A stretch of DNA of 64,000 bases from assembly GCF_040436345.1 (NCBI RefSeq), contig NC_133220.1:38534664-38598663 (forward strand). The letters run 5' to 3'. Shown here one piece after another: positions 45,631-56,700 of this stretch. This stretch comes from Pagrus major (Eukaryota; Chordata; Actinopteri; Spariformes; Sparidae). Below the pieces are notes generated by a model that saw only the letters and a list, made by a program, of their open reading frames with translations, made no database searches and was not told where the DNA came from. Position 1 is the stretch's first letter; each line of letters opens with the position of its first letter. The position numbers and the translations under genes were made by a program.

Positions 45631-45918
45631 GAAACAGAAGACCCCAATTCCTACTTGAAGAAACGCCCTCTCTCCTGCGCAGTCCTCCTAGCGGTAGGAG
45701 ATGTGGCAATAACCACCTTTCTAAAAGACAAGCTTACTGAGAGTGCTTTATACATTATGGCCTACTATTATACCCTACACCTGACTTATCCAAAGTGTGT
45801 AGCCACTCTGCTTTCAGTCATACAGACGGAGGTCCTCTTAGACAAAATCCATGAGAGAGATCTCACATCGTCTTACAAGAAGAGCATGGCTGAGTGGAAA
45901 GCTTTTATTGGCCAATAA
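45631..45918 (+). CDS. SAMD3-like gene, terminal exon
   Basis: After a TGTTGCAG acceptor, 95 codons run to TAA: EDPNSYLKKRPLSCAVLLAV, FLKDKLTESALYIMAYYYTL, LTYPKCVATLLSVIQTEVLL, KSMAEWKAFIGQ. No lesion inside. It does not join exon 7 (45084-45141) in phase, so an intervening exon may be missing. Confidence 0.6.
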   Translation, partial: ETEDPNSYLKKRPLSCAVLLAVGDVAITTFLKDKLTESALYIMAYYYTLHLTYPKCVATLLSVIQTEVLLDKIHERDLTSSYKKSMAEWKAFIGQ

Positions 45919-47354
45919 AACCAGTGGTCAGATATGGTGTAGGATAGCACTTCCTCTCCCTCAAAGGGCACTACAGTCCATGTTCATTGCTATTGATTCT
46001 TGGTCAGAATTTGGCTAAGTTAGCCCAGTGCTAATTTGGGGTGCACGACAATATTAGCCAACATGCCGATATCCTGTGATGTGATGTTATATTTTGTGTG
46101 TGTTTGCACAATTCAGTGCAGATTCTGCTTAGTTTTAAGTTTATTTTAACTTTTCAGTTAATATTGAGTTTGACAACTAATTGTCTGTTCAGCAGATGCA
46201 GTCACTAATTTAGGCACATCTACTGTGAAAGAGTAAATTGACTAAGCAGTTAGGTTGGGATAAAAGTGAACATAGCGGTATTGGTTATTGTCCAGTTGAG
46301 TTGTAAAATATTAACATATTGGATATCGGCAAAAAGTCCAGTATGGTGCATCCTTAATGATGATGTTACAATGGTTAATGGTGTATTGAGGGACAAGTTG
46401 TTCATGTAAGTCCAGAACCTTTAATTTGAATGTTACAATATTAAGCATTTGTATTAGGAATGAATATCACAGGTGGAGCAGTTATGGTGTGTCTAGTGTG
46501 TCTATATGTTTTGAGTGTGCCTGTGCAAAGCACAGATTTTGTACGTGTATTGAGGGGCACATTGGTCAGATGTTTGGACCTGACCTTAACTCACTCACAT
46601 ATTTGGCATGTTCTGCTATGTTTTCATATTGCAGTTCCATAAATACTGTAAGCCAAAATGTTGAGAAAAATGAAGCTGTTTCCCTTTCATGCAGTCTTCT
46701 GGGACTTTTTGCTGTTTAAATAAAAAAAAAAGTTGGTTAAATGCAAGACTAGTTTTCATTTTTTCTGTCTTATAAGAAGTAGTTAATGTCTTGAATCTAG
46801 TAGGTGAATGTCTTGAATCTAGAACAGTATTACTTTTGTAGAGCTTACAATAACGTAAATACACTTGAGATGATGACAGGATGGTAAATTACGGCTTATT
46901 ATGGCAAAAGAGCACTGCCTAATACGAGTCAGGAATGCTAACTTCAAGACATTTTGTCTCAAAATGCCAGTTTCTAATCTTATTTCAAGTAGGTGGTGGA
47001 CTTAAATCTAGAACAGTGTAACAATTATAGAACTAAAAATTAGTTAAATACACTTGAAACAAACAGGATGACAAAAAAAATGCTACTTTTGAGGGGAAAA
47101 TACTATTTTTGAGCATCACAAGCTTATTATGACACACAAAACATCACAATACTAGTAAAATATAGCTAAAAATGAGTTTTCCCAGCTAATTTCAAGATCA
47201 CTCTTATCTTGTAAGGCTTAAATATAATGTCTTATTTCAAGAAATCTTACCATCTCTTCACTTGTTCCATTGGCAGATTTTTTTGCTTATTACAAGCAAA
47301 CGTATCTTGTATTAATTTTTTTTGCTTATTTTTGGAGTGGCCTTTTTTCCAGTG
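45919..47354. other. EnSpm-2 3' noncoding and right subterminal region
   Basis: No gene. From about 46720 it becomes a mosaic of short related motifs (CTTGAATCTAG twice, TTATTTCAAG, CTTGAAACA, TCTTGTAAG) and ends at TTTTTTCCAGTG. Arrays of this kind near CACTA termini usually bind transposase. Confidence 0.5.
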
Positions 47355-50201
47355 CAGTCCTGTGTTGTCTTTGACAGAATCAATAAACATAAACACATTT
47401 AGATGTAACTTTATGTCCTGTAAACACATTTAGTTCTCCATCCTTATCCAGTTTTCTGTAATTATTATAATTTTCAGAGATGATGGAACTCCTTTCTCTT
47501 AGGCCAGGTACTCCAAGGTGTACAACAAAAAGTCCAGCAAGTAGAGCTTGTACACACTACTTTCAAAATGCATAGAAAAAATAATGAGAATGTGAAACTA
47601 TGTAAATTACTCTGAAAGTGACATTTTGCTAACCTCCCAAAAAGTAGAATTGGTAAATATGAAATGACTGTAAATGGCACAATTCTGATGTGACAGAGGC
47701 TATTTCTGGTTGTTTTCAGGAATATTTGTCACTGCATATAATGCAACTCAAGTTGTGGTGTTATAATAAATTCCTAAGGTCCTTGAAAAGCTGTATTTAC
47801 TGTCAGATAAGTAATTGTGCTATTCTTTCTACAGGACAATCACTGCCAAAACTGTAGAGGATTGAGACAGCACTGACATCAACAGCCTAACCTGTTAGCC
47901 AACACTGATCTGTGTTTTCAAGAAACCTCTGGATGTCCTTCCTGTATATAGTTATTTATGCTAATTGTACTGTATACTGTCTAAATGATAAAAGGTATAC
48001 TATTTTCGTAGTGTTATTTATTTACATGTGTAACCCTAACCCTAAAATGGAATAAACAAGAATCTCACCTAATTCAGTTGTTATTATTAGTGCATCACGG
48101 AAAGTGAAAGAACTGTAATGGGATGGTTGTTTATGTTGGAAGTGTAAAGAAAAGGCATTTATCATTTTCAAGACTTTATTCAAACAAGTTAGAGATAATG
48201 CAAAACAAGGAGTAAATACAGAACAACAAATAAATGTGTCAGGCAGAGTTCCAGCACTTGATGTGATTGCTCCAAATGTAGTCCGTGAATTCTGGCCTGT
48301 AAAGCAACAGATGAGCAACATGATTAGATATTTTTATGGAACAGAGCTTGACTGTCCTCAGCATACTGTGAACATATACACTTTCAATGGTCAATACTTT
48401 AGACATTCCTGGACAAAACTGTACAGATGCCCCAGTTTATATAAAAAAAATTTTAAGTACCAGCCCTTTATCTTTCTTTACATTTTTCTACTTACTGTGT
48501 TTATTGTTATGCACCAAAACACGAATTCAAATGGTGAAAAACTACTTGGCAAAAAATGTGATTCTGATTAGGGCACTTGTGTGTCCAAGTCACATGCCTG
48601 GTCAATATACTGTACAAACACAAATAGTTGTAGGTGATGTTTATCAGGAAAAAAAGCACCAGTAATGTTCTATGTTAGATGCTGACCTGCTCATGTGCAA
48701 TCTACTGAGCTTGAAGATCATCTACTCGATGTATGAACATCTGCTCTTTGACCTGTCGCCCTTCCACGGCCTCCACTTCTTCGAACACTGCTGGTTGCCC
48801 TCCTGTCGTCCTCTCTGACAAGATGATGGGCTTTGCTCTGGCGTGTCTTCGTCATCAGAGTCAATGATGCTGTCATCGTGCAAGCTCTAACATGCAAATC
48901 ATCATATTATCAAGAGTCCAATACAATATTCACGTTCGTCTGTGAATCACTGAGAGAAACAAAAAATAAAATATGTAGCAGGCCCACCACTAATCTTGAT
49001 GTTTTAGCTTTGCCATATCTAATGTTACTATCAAAATACACTTTCAAAACAATGTCTGAATGCTAACAAAGATAGCTTGACAGCCATCAGTGCTAGCAAT
49101 GGCTATGTTGGTTGTTTACGTTAAATATGATGATACTTAAAGGTGAATGAGACATGAGGTAGCTACTTGTTGGTAGATGTTGTGATGAAAACAATGCACT
49201 GGTACTCCGATGGCAGTATTCGGTAGTTGTCAGCATTCATGGTTTGGGGGGAGCAGCTTTGGAGAGAGGCCTGAGTGCAGGGGTTTACTGGCTGGATACT
49301 TCCAAAATATAGCCTGGGCTTGATGATTTTTCCAACTTACCGACCCCAGCTTTAATATGAATTCCCATTATGTGTTAGCATTGAGCTAGTGGGCTGAGTG
49401 CTGTTATATAAAAATCTTTTCGGGATCCAAAGAATGCATGCTGTAATATTTCCTTGTATACAGTATGTAGTTCACATACTGTTGGTTTCATACATACCAA
49501 TAAAGGTACCATTTTAGTCAACTAAACAGCATGTTGGTAAGGTATTTCACAAGTTTTGGGGAGACGTTTCACTCTGCCTCTCTTTATCGTTACTGTAAAA
49601 AGAGAACTCAGGTGCTGAAATTTGGCACCAATTGATTTGATGTGAATTGCTACTCCATAGTACCGACATAATTTGGTCGGTACCCTTAAAAGTACAGTCT
49701 GGTACTCAACCCTAATTCAGATACACTGAGAAGGAGTGTTTGACTTGGATTGGTTATGATAGCTGCAGATGTTAGTAGTGATGCTTGATTTTAAGATTAC
49801 ATTTGTTAGGGTTAAAATAGTTAAACTAGAAGAAGCCATTTATCGAATTAAGCATTTAAAAGTATGTTGAAGGTGTGGGTAACTGAGAGCTTGTTGCTTC
49901 GCAGAGGTGTTAAGTCACAATATAAGATGGCACGGCTGGCAAAGTTTTGGCTGCAAACAAAAAGCACAAAATACACAACTGGCTTTAGCTGCCTAGCTCA
50001 GCTCAAACACCAAAGCTTCACACAAAGAGGGGTAACAATCACAGAAACCGTCTTAGCTTGTGTGGAGTTATTTATTCCTCCCACTGTTTAAGGGCTTTTG
50101 TGCATAACACTTTAAGGTTAGCAGGTTAAACTCATGGGTACACGCCTCTTTACAGAGCCCATAGTTTCATGGCACTCAGGTCTCCCTTGCCTTGGTAAAT
50201 T
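47355..50201. other. Mostly unassigned intergenic DNA
   Basis: No protein-coding gene I can name. A two-copy telomere-like motif (AACCCTAACCCTAA near 48033) and AATAAA near 48050 are present. A minus-strand candidate terminal exon (PEFTDYIWSNHIKCW) ends near 48239 after a TTTACAG acceptor at about 48298. AT-rich sequence continues to the MULE-like element. Confidence 0.35.
48722..48886 (-). CDS. Candidate terminal exon, unknown gene
   Basis: After a GCATGTTAG acceptor, 55 codons run to TAG. The peptide starts SLHDDSIIDSDDEDTPEQ and then becomes basic (QRGRQEGNQQCSKKWRPW). An acidic-then-basic tail is plausible for a nuclear protein, but no family is recognised and no upstream exon was linked. 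Confidence 0.3.
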   Translation of the reverse strand, partial: SLHDDSIIDSDDEDTPEQSPSSCQRGRQEGNQQCSKKWRPWKGDRSKSRCSYIE

Positions 50202-50212
50202 GGGGTCCATGG

Positions 50213-50365
50213 CACTGGTCCGACCACCCATTGGTCCGACCTCCCATTAGTTCGACCTCCCATTGGTCCGACCTCCCATTAGTTCGACCTCCCATTAATT
50301 CGAACTCCCATTGTTCCGACAATCGGAGTAATGAGAGTTCGAACTAATGGGAGGTCCTCATTAGT
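50213..50365. repeat. Left 16-bp repeat array
   Basis: About six consecutive units alternating between GACCTCCCATTAGTTC and GACCTCCCATTGGTCC, then a palindromic return (GACAATCGGAG...GTTCGAACTAATGGGAGG). Confidence 0.85.
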
Positions 50366-51122
50366 TCGAACTGGACTAATGCATCTGTAATCTAAACAGA
50401 CAGGTCGGATATTTGAGAGCTGCCAACTTGAAATTAAAAAATGTCCTTTCACTGTACAGTCTGTGTTTGAAATAAAGCGGAGTAAAAACTCTTTGGAAAC
50501 AAACCAGAAAAATCTCTTAACCTATTTCTGCCTTATGGCAATTTACTTTTTAGCATTTTGCAGAAATGTGCAACTGCTGATTTAAAATCAAAGGTGCCAG
50601 ATCTCTCCACACCTCGCAATCGTCCATTCGATTATTCCATTCAATCTTGCAAAGGATAACAAAAAACAAAAACAAAAAAACGGTCAATATTTATTTTTTC
50701 TGTATTTAATACGTTATAATTACCTAACTCGAGCCATACATCTCTATTATTAATGATATGTTCATGAATGGAGAGACATATCATGAAGTTGCGAGAAATG
50801 GGTGTCCAAATTCTCAGCTGTTTACATTGTGTTTATCTCTCTCCGCTCACCGAGGCTGCTGAGCAAGGAAAAGCCCGACGTTACAGCGTATATTAATTTA
50901 TGTAATTATTCATATAGGCTCCACCTGTCAATGAGACACACGTGAGAGAAGAGGTGCAGTTTATTGTGTTTCACCGGGGAGGAGCTGTCATTACGCACGG
51001 CTTTTACGCACTGCTGCGCGCTCATTATAGTGTCCATAATTAAACATTGAAAAAAACTTCACAAACACAATAAACCGCACGTACTCTTACATGTGTGTCT
51101 CATTGACAGACAGGTGGATCGG

Positions 51123-51124
<2 letters not shown>

Positions 51125-51191
<67 letters not shown>
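51125..51191. repeat. (TC)n(AC)n microsatellite
   Basis: About 15 TC units run straight into about 19 AC units. Confidence 0.95.
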
Positions 51192-51196
<5 letters not shown>

Positions 51197-51639
51197 TCAC
51201 TCACACACACGTGTATACATGTGCGCTATCTGTCTCTCTCTCGCTAGAAAAGTTGATTTATTATTTATTATTTGGTTTCCCTGTTTATTATTTGTTCTGT
51301 TTTTAGCTGAAAACAGGAAAACAAACACCAATGTTTCATTTTTTGGTTATAGAAAAACGAAATATTGACCGTTTTTTTAAAAAACATTTTTACTTTGCCA
51401 GGTTGAATGGAATAATTCGTTTTGCGCACGCTGGAAACGGGGATTTTTTTTTGGCCCACTCAGGTTAGATTTAGCTGAAATCTGTAATGAGAATCAAACA
51501 ATGTTTGGTGACCAAGATGCGGTTGGAGACAGGATTTCTAATGATCACGTGACAAAATATTGCAACAATTGAAAATGAACTTTAATAGAACAAAACATAA
51601 ATAACAAACAAATACAACTGAACAACACTCCTTCTCCCT

Positions 51640-52085
51640 CCTCCTCTCTCTCCTGCCTGTCTTCCTCTCTCCTCCATCCTCCTCCTCTCTTTCCTCCCTC
51701 CTCTCCTTCTTGCACCTCTCTCTCTCATCCACACATCCCCTCTCTCCCTCCCCTCTTGCCTCCCTGCTCCTCTGTCCTCCCTCCTCCTCTCTCTCCTGCC
51801 TGTCTTCCTCTCTCCTCCATCCTCCTCCTCTCTTTCCTCCCTCCTCTCCTTCTTGCACCTCTCTCTCTCATCCACACATCCCCTCTCTCCCTCCCCTCTT
51901 GCCTCCCTGCTCCTCTGTCCTCCCTCCTCCTCTCTCTCCTGCCTGTCTTCCTCTCTCCTCCATCCTCCTCCTCTCTTTCCTCCCTCCTCTCCTTCTCGCA
52001 CCTCTCTCTCTCATCCACACATCCCCTCTCTCCCTCCCCTCTTGCCTCCCTGCTCCTCTGTCCTCCCTTATCCTCTCTCTCCTAC
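51640..52085. repeat. 143-bp pyrimidine-rich minisatellite, about three units
   Basis: TCCTGCCTGTCTTCCTCTCT recurs at 51651, 51794 and 51937, exactly 143 bp apart. Units are almost purely C/T on the plus strand and nearly identical. Open frames across it on both strands are compositional artefacts. Confidence 0.92.
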
Positions 52086-52097
52086 CTCCCGCCCCAC

Positions 52098-52394
52098 TCA
52101 AAGAAAATTGTGGAGGCAGTGCAGAACTGCATCCCAGTACTGCCTTAGGTTTCTGACCCCTTGACTGTAGTCCCTTTTGAGACGAGCAATGGTCTCCTCC
52201 AAGCGCCGCCACTTTCTTCTTTGTGTGGGACGGGCTTGTCCTTGTCGGGCAGCTCTGGTGGTGACCTCCACAAGACGCTGCTCATCTTTCAGGTGCCTCA
52301 CAAAAATCCAAAGGCTGGGATGATGCCTCTGAATTCTGCTGTTCCACCGTTTCTTTTGAATTTTTGTGCGTATTATGGAGCTGTTTTGGTCCAT
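52098..52394 (-). pseudogene. MULE transposase C-terminal fragment
   Basis: Reads WNSRIQRHHPSLWIFVRHLK then DEQRLVEVTTRAARQG, followed by a basic linker and LEETIARLKRDYSQG. The pattern (W/N)xR(F/I)...HPxxWxFIxxLKxEQ near the end of FLYWCH-associated MULE transposases is what I recognise (from memory). Upstream catalytic sequence is not readable, so this is a remnant of the element's own gene or a related one. Confidence 0.55.
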
Positions 52395-52576
52395 GTTTTA
52401 AACCTTTTTCCCCTGGATAATGTTTTCCAAAGTTGCAACCATGCAGCGGGGTTGGAGTGTGTGATTGAAAACCGCCACGGTTTACGCATCGCTTCCTTCG
52501 GATGCCGAGACTTTGTGTTTATTAGTCTTAAAACATGAAAAATGCCAGAACAGGAGACGGACCCTCTAATAATAGG

Positions 52577-52577
52577 C

Positions 52578-52615
<38 letters not shown>

Positions 52616-52725
52616 TAATAATAATACATTTATTTGTAGAGCACTTTCAAAGTGCTTTACAGAGATTAAAAACAATCAGGAGCACAATCAGTTACATTAA
52701 AAACATTACAAACAATCGCAGTTTT
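52577..52725. repeat. (AAT)n plus LINE/SINE tail fragment
   Basis: A TAA-triplet run is followed by ACATTTATTTGTAGAGCACT and TCAAAGTGCTTTACAGAG, the 3' tail typical of L2-type LINEs and derived SINEs. Confidence 0.65.
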
Positions 52726-53044
52726 GACTAGACAGTGGCGCCCACATAATTATGCTGTCTGTACACACTCCAGCATGGGCGCTCCGGTGCACGAGCACGC
52801 ACTGACCAGGTTGAGCACGCCACCAGATGCGCATTTCTCCGGCCCCTCAGCTGTGTGTCTGTGGGTAGCTCGTGTGTGTGTAGCCTGTGTGAATGTGTGC
52901 ATTAATCCCTCTGTTCAGCATCTCTGTTAAGATGAATAACACAAATCTCCCCACAGAGCGCGAGCCTGGCACAGAGGTGCGCGCTCTGGCGCATCTGGCA
53001 CAATCGGTTAACGGCACCGAGAGGAAACTGGCTCCGCTCCGTCC

Positions 53045-53077
53045 GTGTGTGTGTGTGTGTGCGCGCGCGTTTCCGAG

Positions 53078-53114
<37 letters not shown>

Positions 53115-53186
53115 AATTTGCTTTATTGGCACGACTGTGATATACAATGTTGCCAAAGCATTGGGACAGCAGAGTTAAAACAAACT

Positions 53187-53224
<38 letters not shown>
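53045..53224. repeat. (GT)n(GC)n, (CT)n and inverted (GA)n runs
   Basis: A CT run (53080-53112) and a GA run (53190-53224) are reverse complements separated by about 77 bp (TTTCAATTTGCTTTATTGGC...). Together they could form a hairpin stem of about 33 bp. Confidence 0.85.
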
Positions 53225-53225
<1 letters not shown>

Positions 53226-53267
53226 GCATGCTCGCAATGAAAGCGCTTGTCAGAAAGTAGGGATGAC

Positions 53268-53489
53268 AGGTCGAACTAACGGGACCACCCATTGGTTCGA
53301 CCTCCTATTGGTCCGACTTGTGGTTGATTTTGTCGGAGTAACGGGAGGTCGAACCAATGGGAGGTCGGACCAGTGGGTATTTTGTCGGAGTAACGGGAGG
53401 TCGAACCAATGGGAGGTCGGACCAATGGGCATTTTGTCGGACCAATGGGAGGTCGGACCAATGGGTGGTCGGACCAATGGGCAGTTCCC
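53268..53489. repeat. Right 16-bp repeat array
   Basis: Units of GGACCAATGGGAGGTC, with variants AACCAATGGGAGGTCG and ATTTTGTCGGAGTAACGGGA interspersed, in inverted orientation to the left array. Confidence 0.85.
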
Positions 53490-53753
53490 GGTAAAGGGTT
53501 TCAATGCAGGGAGATTTGCCTTCATGATTAAAACATAATCACCCACGGTGGTGTCAGGGGAGATTTTACAATTTGGAAACAGTATGTAAGCACAGAATGT
53601 TAACTGACTTTGGCTCAGCTAATTTAATGCATACCAAATGCTCAATACCAACTTTAATAACAACTTCTAAGTGCTATATCGTAGGCAACTGGACTTGTTT
53701 CAGTTTCTTGAAGACATTTCACCTCTCATCCAAGAGGCTTCTTCAGTTGTAAC

Positions 53754-56700
53754 CAGGGGTGAAAGTAAGCCGGTACGGTCCGGTAGTGCGTACCACTAAA
53801 AGATTCAGTGGCGGTACGCAGTACCAGGAAGAGGGGGGAGAGCGGCTGCCTGCTGAAGCCCTCATTCAGAACCAGTCACGGCCGCACTTTGGGTCAGAAA
53901 ATAGATCCGCTAGCAATATGCAGTCTTGAACACTACTATGTCTGTTTATAAATTGCTTTTAACTCATTCCGAATTGTTTCTGAACTATCCGTGCTGAGTT
54001 TTGGTCCATGCTGGACGGAGCCTTGGCCGGACATCTCCCTCTCTTCCTCACGGCTCTTGCCCTGCTTCTCTCCCCCTCCCCTCAGAGAGAGCCCGGTGCC
54101 TTCTAAACGTGCACTACGTTTAATGTCTTTCCGTTCGTTGTAAAATGTCCCAATTAAAATCAGTAGGAGAGTAAACAGTTGTGTTTCATGTTATTATATT
54201 CAATTTCAACGACACAGAACAACTCGAAAAAAACTGCTTATGAGCTAACGACCAGAGTTTTGCTCAGCAGTACGTGAATGCGCATGCGCGTGTACTTCCG
54301 AAACAGAGCGGTTGCTATGGGGATGGGTGCGTTTGATTTAATGCACTGGGATGTTTTCCACAACTGGTCCACAGACGTCAAGAAACGCCGCTTGCGCCGG
54401 GACAGGACGAACAATAAATTACACCAACGAAATTCCACACATTCTTGTGGTTGGCTGAAACATTTTCAACAAGATTTAAATATCTGTCAGTTATCAAATA
54501 CAGATATAAACCGGAGAGAAACACAACAGCCTAATTTTTTTTTGGTCAAACTAAAATTTGGAACAATGCAGAGAAAAATAACTTCTTTATTCAAAAGAAA
54601 AGACAGGGACACCGAAGATGGGTTACCACCACAGAAAATGAGAAAATCACCCAGTGATGAAGATTTCAACCAAGCTGAGGGTCAGGGTGAAGAGGAGGCA
54701 CAATGTCAGGAAAAAGAAGCAGCTGTAGGATCCCCAGAAAAAAGCACAGATGATGATGCTAGGCCTCCTGCTTATCCTTCCATTTGGACAAAGGACCAAT
54801 ATGAACAATTTAAAAGTAAAAATGAATGGTTGTATGCCCAACATGGTAAACTGGGATGCACTCCATGCCACGATGTTAAGAGTCTAGGTCTCATGGCATC
54901 CCGTGGTGTCAGTATTGCCAGCCAGTGGGCTGAGGGAAAGATAGCCCCATTCGGTAATTCAAGAGATGTCCAGCTTTTATCGCTGCGCAAAAAAATTCAT
55001 GAGCACCGAAACTCCCAAGCACACAATGAAGCAGTTAAGATTCTTCAGACAGCAAAGAAAGACATTCTTCAGAACATGAACGCCACCAGTCAGGAGTCTG
55101 CATTTGAGTCCACTGCCAGGGTATTCAGGACAGCATATTATGTGGCCAAAAACAATAAGCCATTCACTGACTTTGAGAGTCTGATTGAACTGCAGCAAGC
55201 TAATTCTGCTGATTTAGGTCGTGTTTTGCACAGCAAAACTGTCTGTGTTGACATAATTGATCATGTGTCATCACAGATGAAGAAGGAACTCCTGAGGAAA
55301 ATTATAGAAAATAGGTGTAAAATTACAGTACTAGCTGATGAGTCAACCACTGTGGGGCACAAGTCAACATTAATTGTGTTTTTGAAAGCCAGTGTTGATG
55401 GAGAGATGGAGCCCATTGCTTTTCCATTGGACCTTATTGAGCTGGATAGCCTGTCTGCTGCTCATATCAAAGAACAGCTTATGAACTGCTTGCTCAAGAG
55501 TGGCTTCACCACTGAATTGCTGCAGGAAGTTTTCATTGGATTTTGCAGTGATGGGGCCAATGTGATGCTGGGAGTGAAGTCAGGTGTTGGGAAGCTGCTC
55601 CAGGATGACTTTCCAGGCATTGTACTGTGGCACTGCCTCAATCATAGACTGGAGCTGGCTGTGGACCAGGCACTGGAGGCAACAGGGGGAACAAAAGACT
55701 TCCAGGCCTTCCTTGACAGCCTATATTCATTGTATAGCCAGTCACCAAAAAACATGCGGGAGCTAAGTGAATGTGCTCACAATTTACACATCACACTCAG
55801 AAGAATTGGAAGAGTGTTCAGTGTTCGCTGGGTTGCTTCTTCATACAGGGCAGTCACTGCAGTTTGGCACTCTTATCCAGCACTGGCACAACATTTCCGT
55901 GAGGCATCAGAGGATGAGACAAGGGACAGCAGAGAGAGGGCTAAATTCAAAGGTCTGCTGTCTAAGCTGTGCTCTGTAAACTTCCTGAAAAGTCTTGCAC
56001 CGATGGCAGATGTCCTGACTGAACTGAAGAACTTGTCAGAGTTTCTTCAGAACAGGAAGACCACACTCCCAAAGGCCCATGAGATCATGACGATGTATGT
56101 CAAATGCATTGAAAGCCTTACTTCATACCCAGGGCAACATGCACTTGAAGCTAGCCAGGCAGAGGAAGAGATGAAATTCAAGGGAGAACAGTTAAGAGTT
56201 GGCAAGTCTCCCATCATTGACTCTGCACGGTTTATTCAAGCAGTGGCAGAGAGTATGAAAGACAGACTCTTCACCACCACAGCTAACAGAGCACAGGCCA
56301 GTGTCACAGCCATCAGAAAAGAGACTTACAATAGGCTTCTAAATCAAATAACAGTCCTTAACCCTGACAAGTGGGACCATGACAATCCTCGATATGGAGA
56401 AGATGAGGTGAGGGCTTTGTGCCATGTCCTACATCTGAATGAAAAAGAGGCACACCTTGGATTCATTGAGTACAAGGCCAGTGGAGGAAGAAGCATTCCT
56501 GACAAGATGAGGAAGTTGCTTGTGGCAGTGGATACATTGTCAGCAAGTAATGCAGACTGTGAGCGGGGGTTCAGTACCATGAACAACATCATCACTGAGT
56601 ACAGGAGCAAACTGACAGCAAGGAATGCTGCAAACCTCCTCTTTGTCAGCTCAGTTGGACCACCATGCATGCAGTGGGACCCAATGCCTTATGTGAAGAC

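Larger units (their letters stand above)
38367..45918 (+). pseudogene. SAMD3-like multi-exon gene inside EnSpm-2
   Basis: Exons by splice signals and phase: 38367-38406 (MEELDDVAVSILR), 38996-39123 (LSREDLQDLFPGPENFLRRK), 39416-39823, an exon from 39909 to 41691 broken by two TEs, 44330-44568, 44689-44836, 45084-45141 and 45631-45918 (terminal). The protein resembles multicopy fish proteins auto-annotated as sterile alpha motif domain-containing protein 3-like; that name is from memory, and a true SAM fold was not verified. Lesions: TE insertions at 39929-40982 and 41055-41559, an in-frame TGA before PTDTDEMDSS near 41580, and a phase mismatch between the last two exons (an exon may be missing). 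Its position inside CACTG ends and opposite the transposase suggests it is element cargo or an accessory protein. Confidence 0.6.
32756..47354. mobile_element. EnSpm-2, 14.6-kb CACTG-ended element with two divergent genes
   Basis: Left end CACTGCAAAAACTC; right end, in reverse complement, CACTGGAAAAAAGG. Short TIRs beginning CACTG are typical of animal EnSpm/CACTA elements. Subterminal regions on both sides are rich in short motifs related to TCTTGTTTCAAG / CTTATTTCAAG. Between them lie a minus-strand EnSpm-like transposase and a plus-strand multi-exon gene, head to head. Flanking triplets (ACA left, CAG right) do not match, so the target duplication is lost or the ends belong to two elements. 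Several later TEs lie inside its introns and exons. Confidence 0.6.
50202..53489 (-). mobile_element. Probable Mutator-like element with 16-bp-repeat TIRs
   Basis: Both ends are arrays of a 16-bp unit, GACCTCCCATTGGTCC at the left and its inverse GGACCAATGGGAGGTC at the right. Outermost blocks read GGTCCGACCACCCATTGG on both sides in TIR orientation. Near-terminal flanks GGTAAATT (left) and GGTAAAGG (right) may be a decayed 8-9-bp target duplication. The interior holds a fragment resembling the C-terminal end of MULE transposases on the minus strand. Long TIRs and 9-bp-class duplications are typical of MULEs. Much of the interior is simple sequence. Confidence 0.55.

Noticed and set aside
48030..48048. 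Telomere-like AACCCTAACCCTAA
   Set aside because: Only two copies; too short to call an interstitial telomere array.
49137..49353. TTAA-flanked segment as a small MITE
   Set aside because: The TTAA pair and the AGGTGAATG / AGCTGGGGTCGG ends are too dissimilar to claim TIRs.
51538..52212. Several 90-140-aa open frames rich in E/R/G or S/L/P
   Set aside because: They are translations of the 143-bp polypyrimidine minisatellite and repeat with its period; no domain or start context supports a gene.
50213..53489. CRISPR-like appearance of the 16-bp arrays
   Set aside because: Units are contiguous without unique spacers, inverted at the two ends, and in a eukaryotic context.
54278..54565. 96-residue N-terminal extension of the hAT-4 transposase
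   Set aside because: Not like other family members, low-complexity 5' sequence; the MQRKITSLF start fits the family better.
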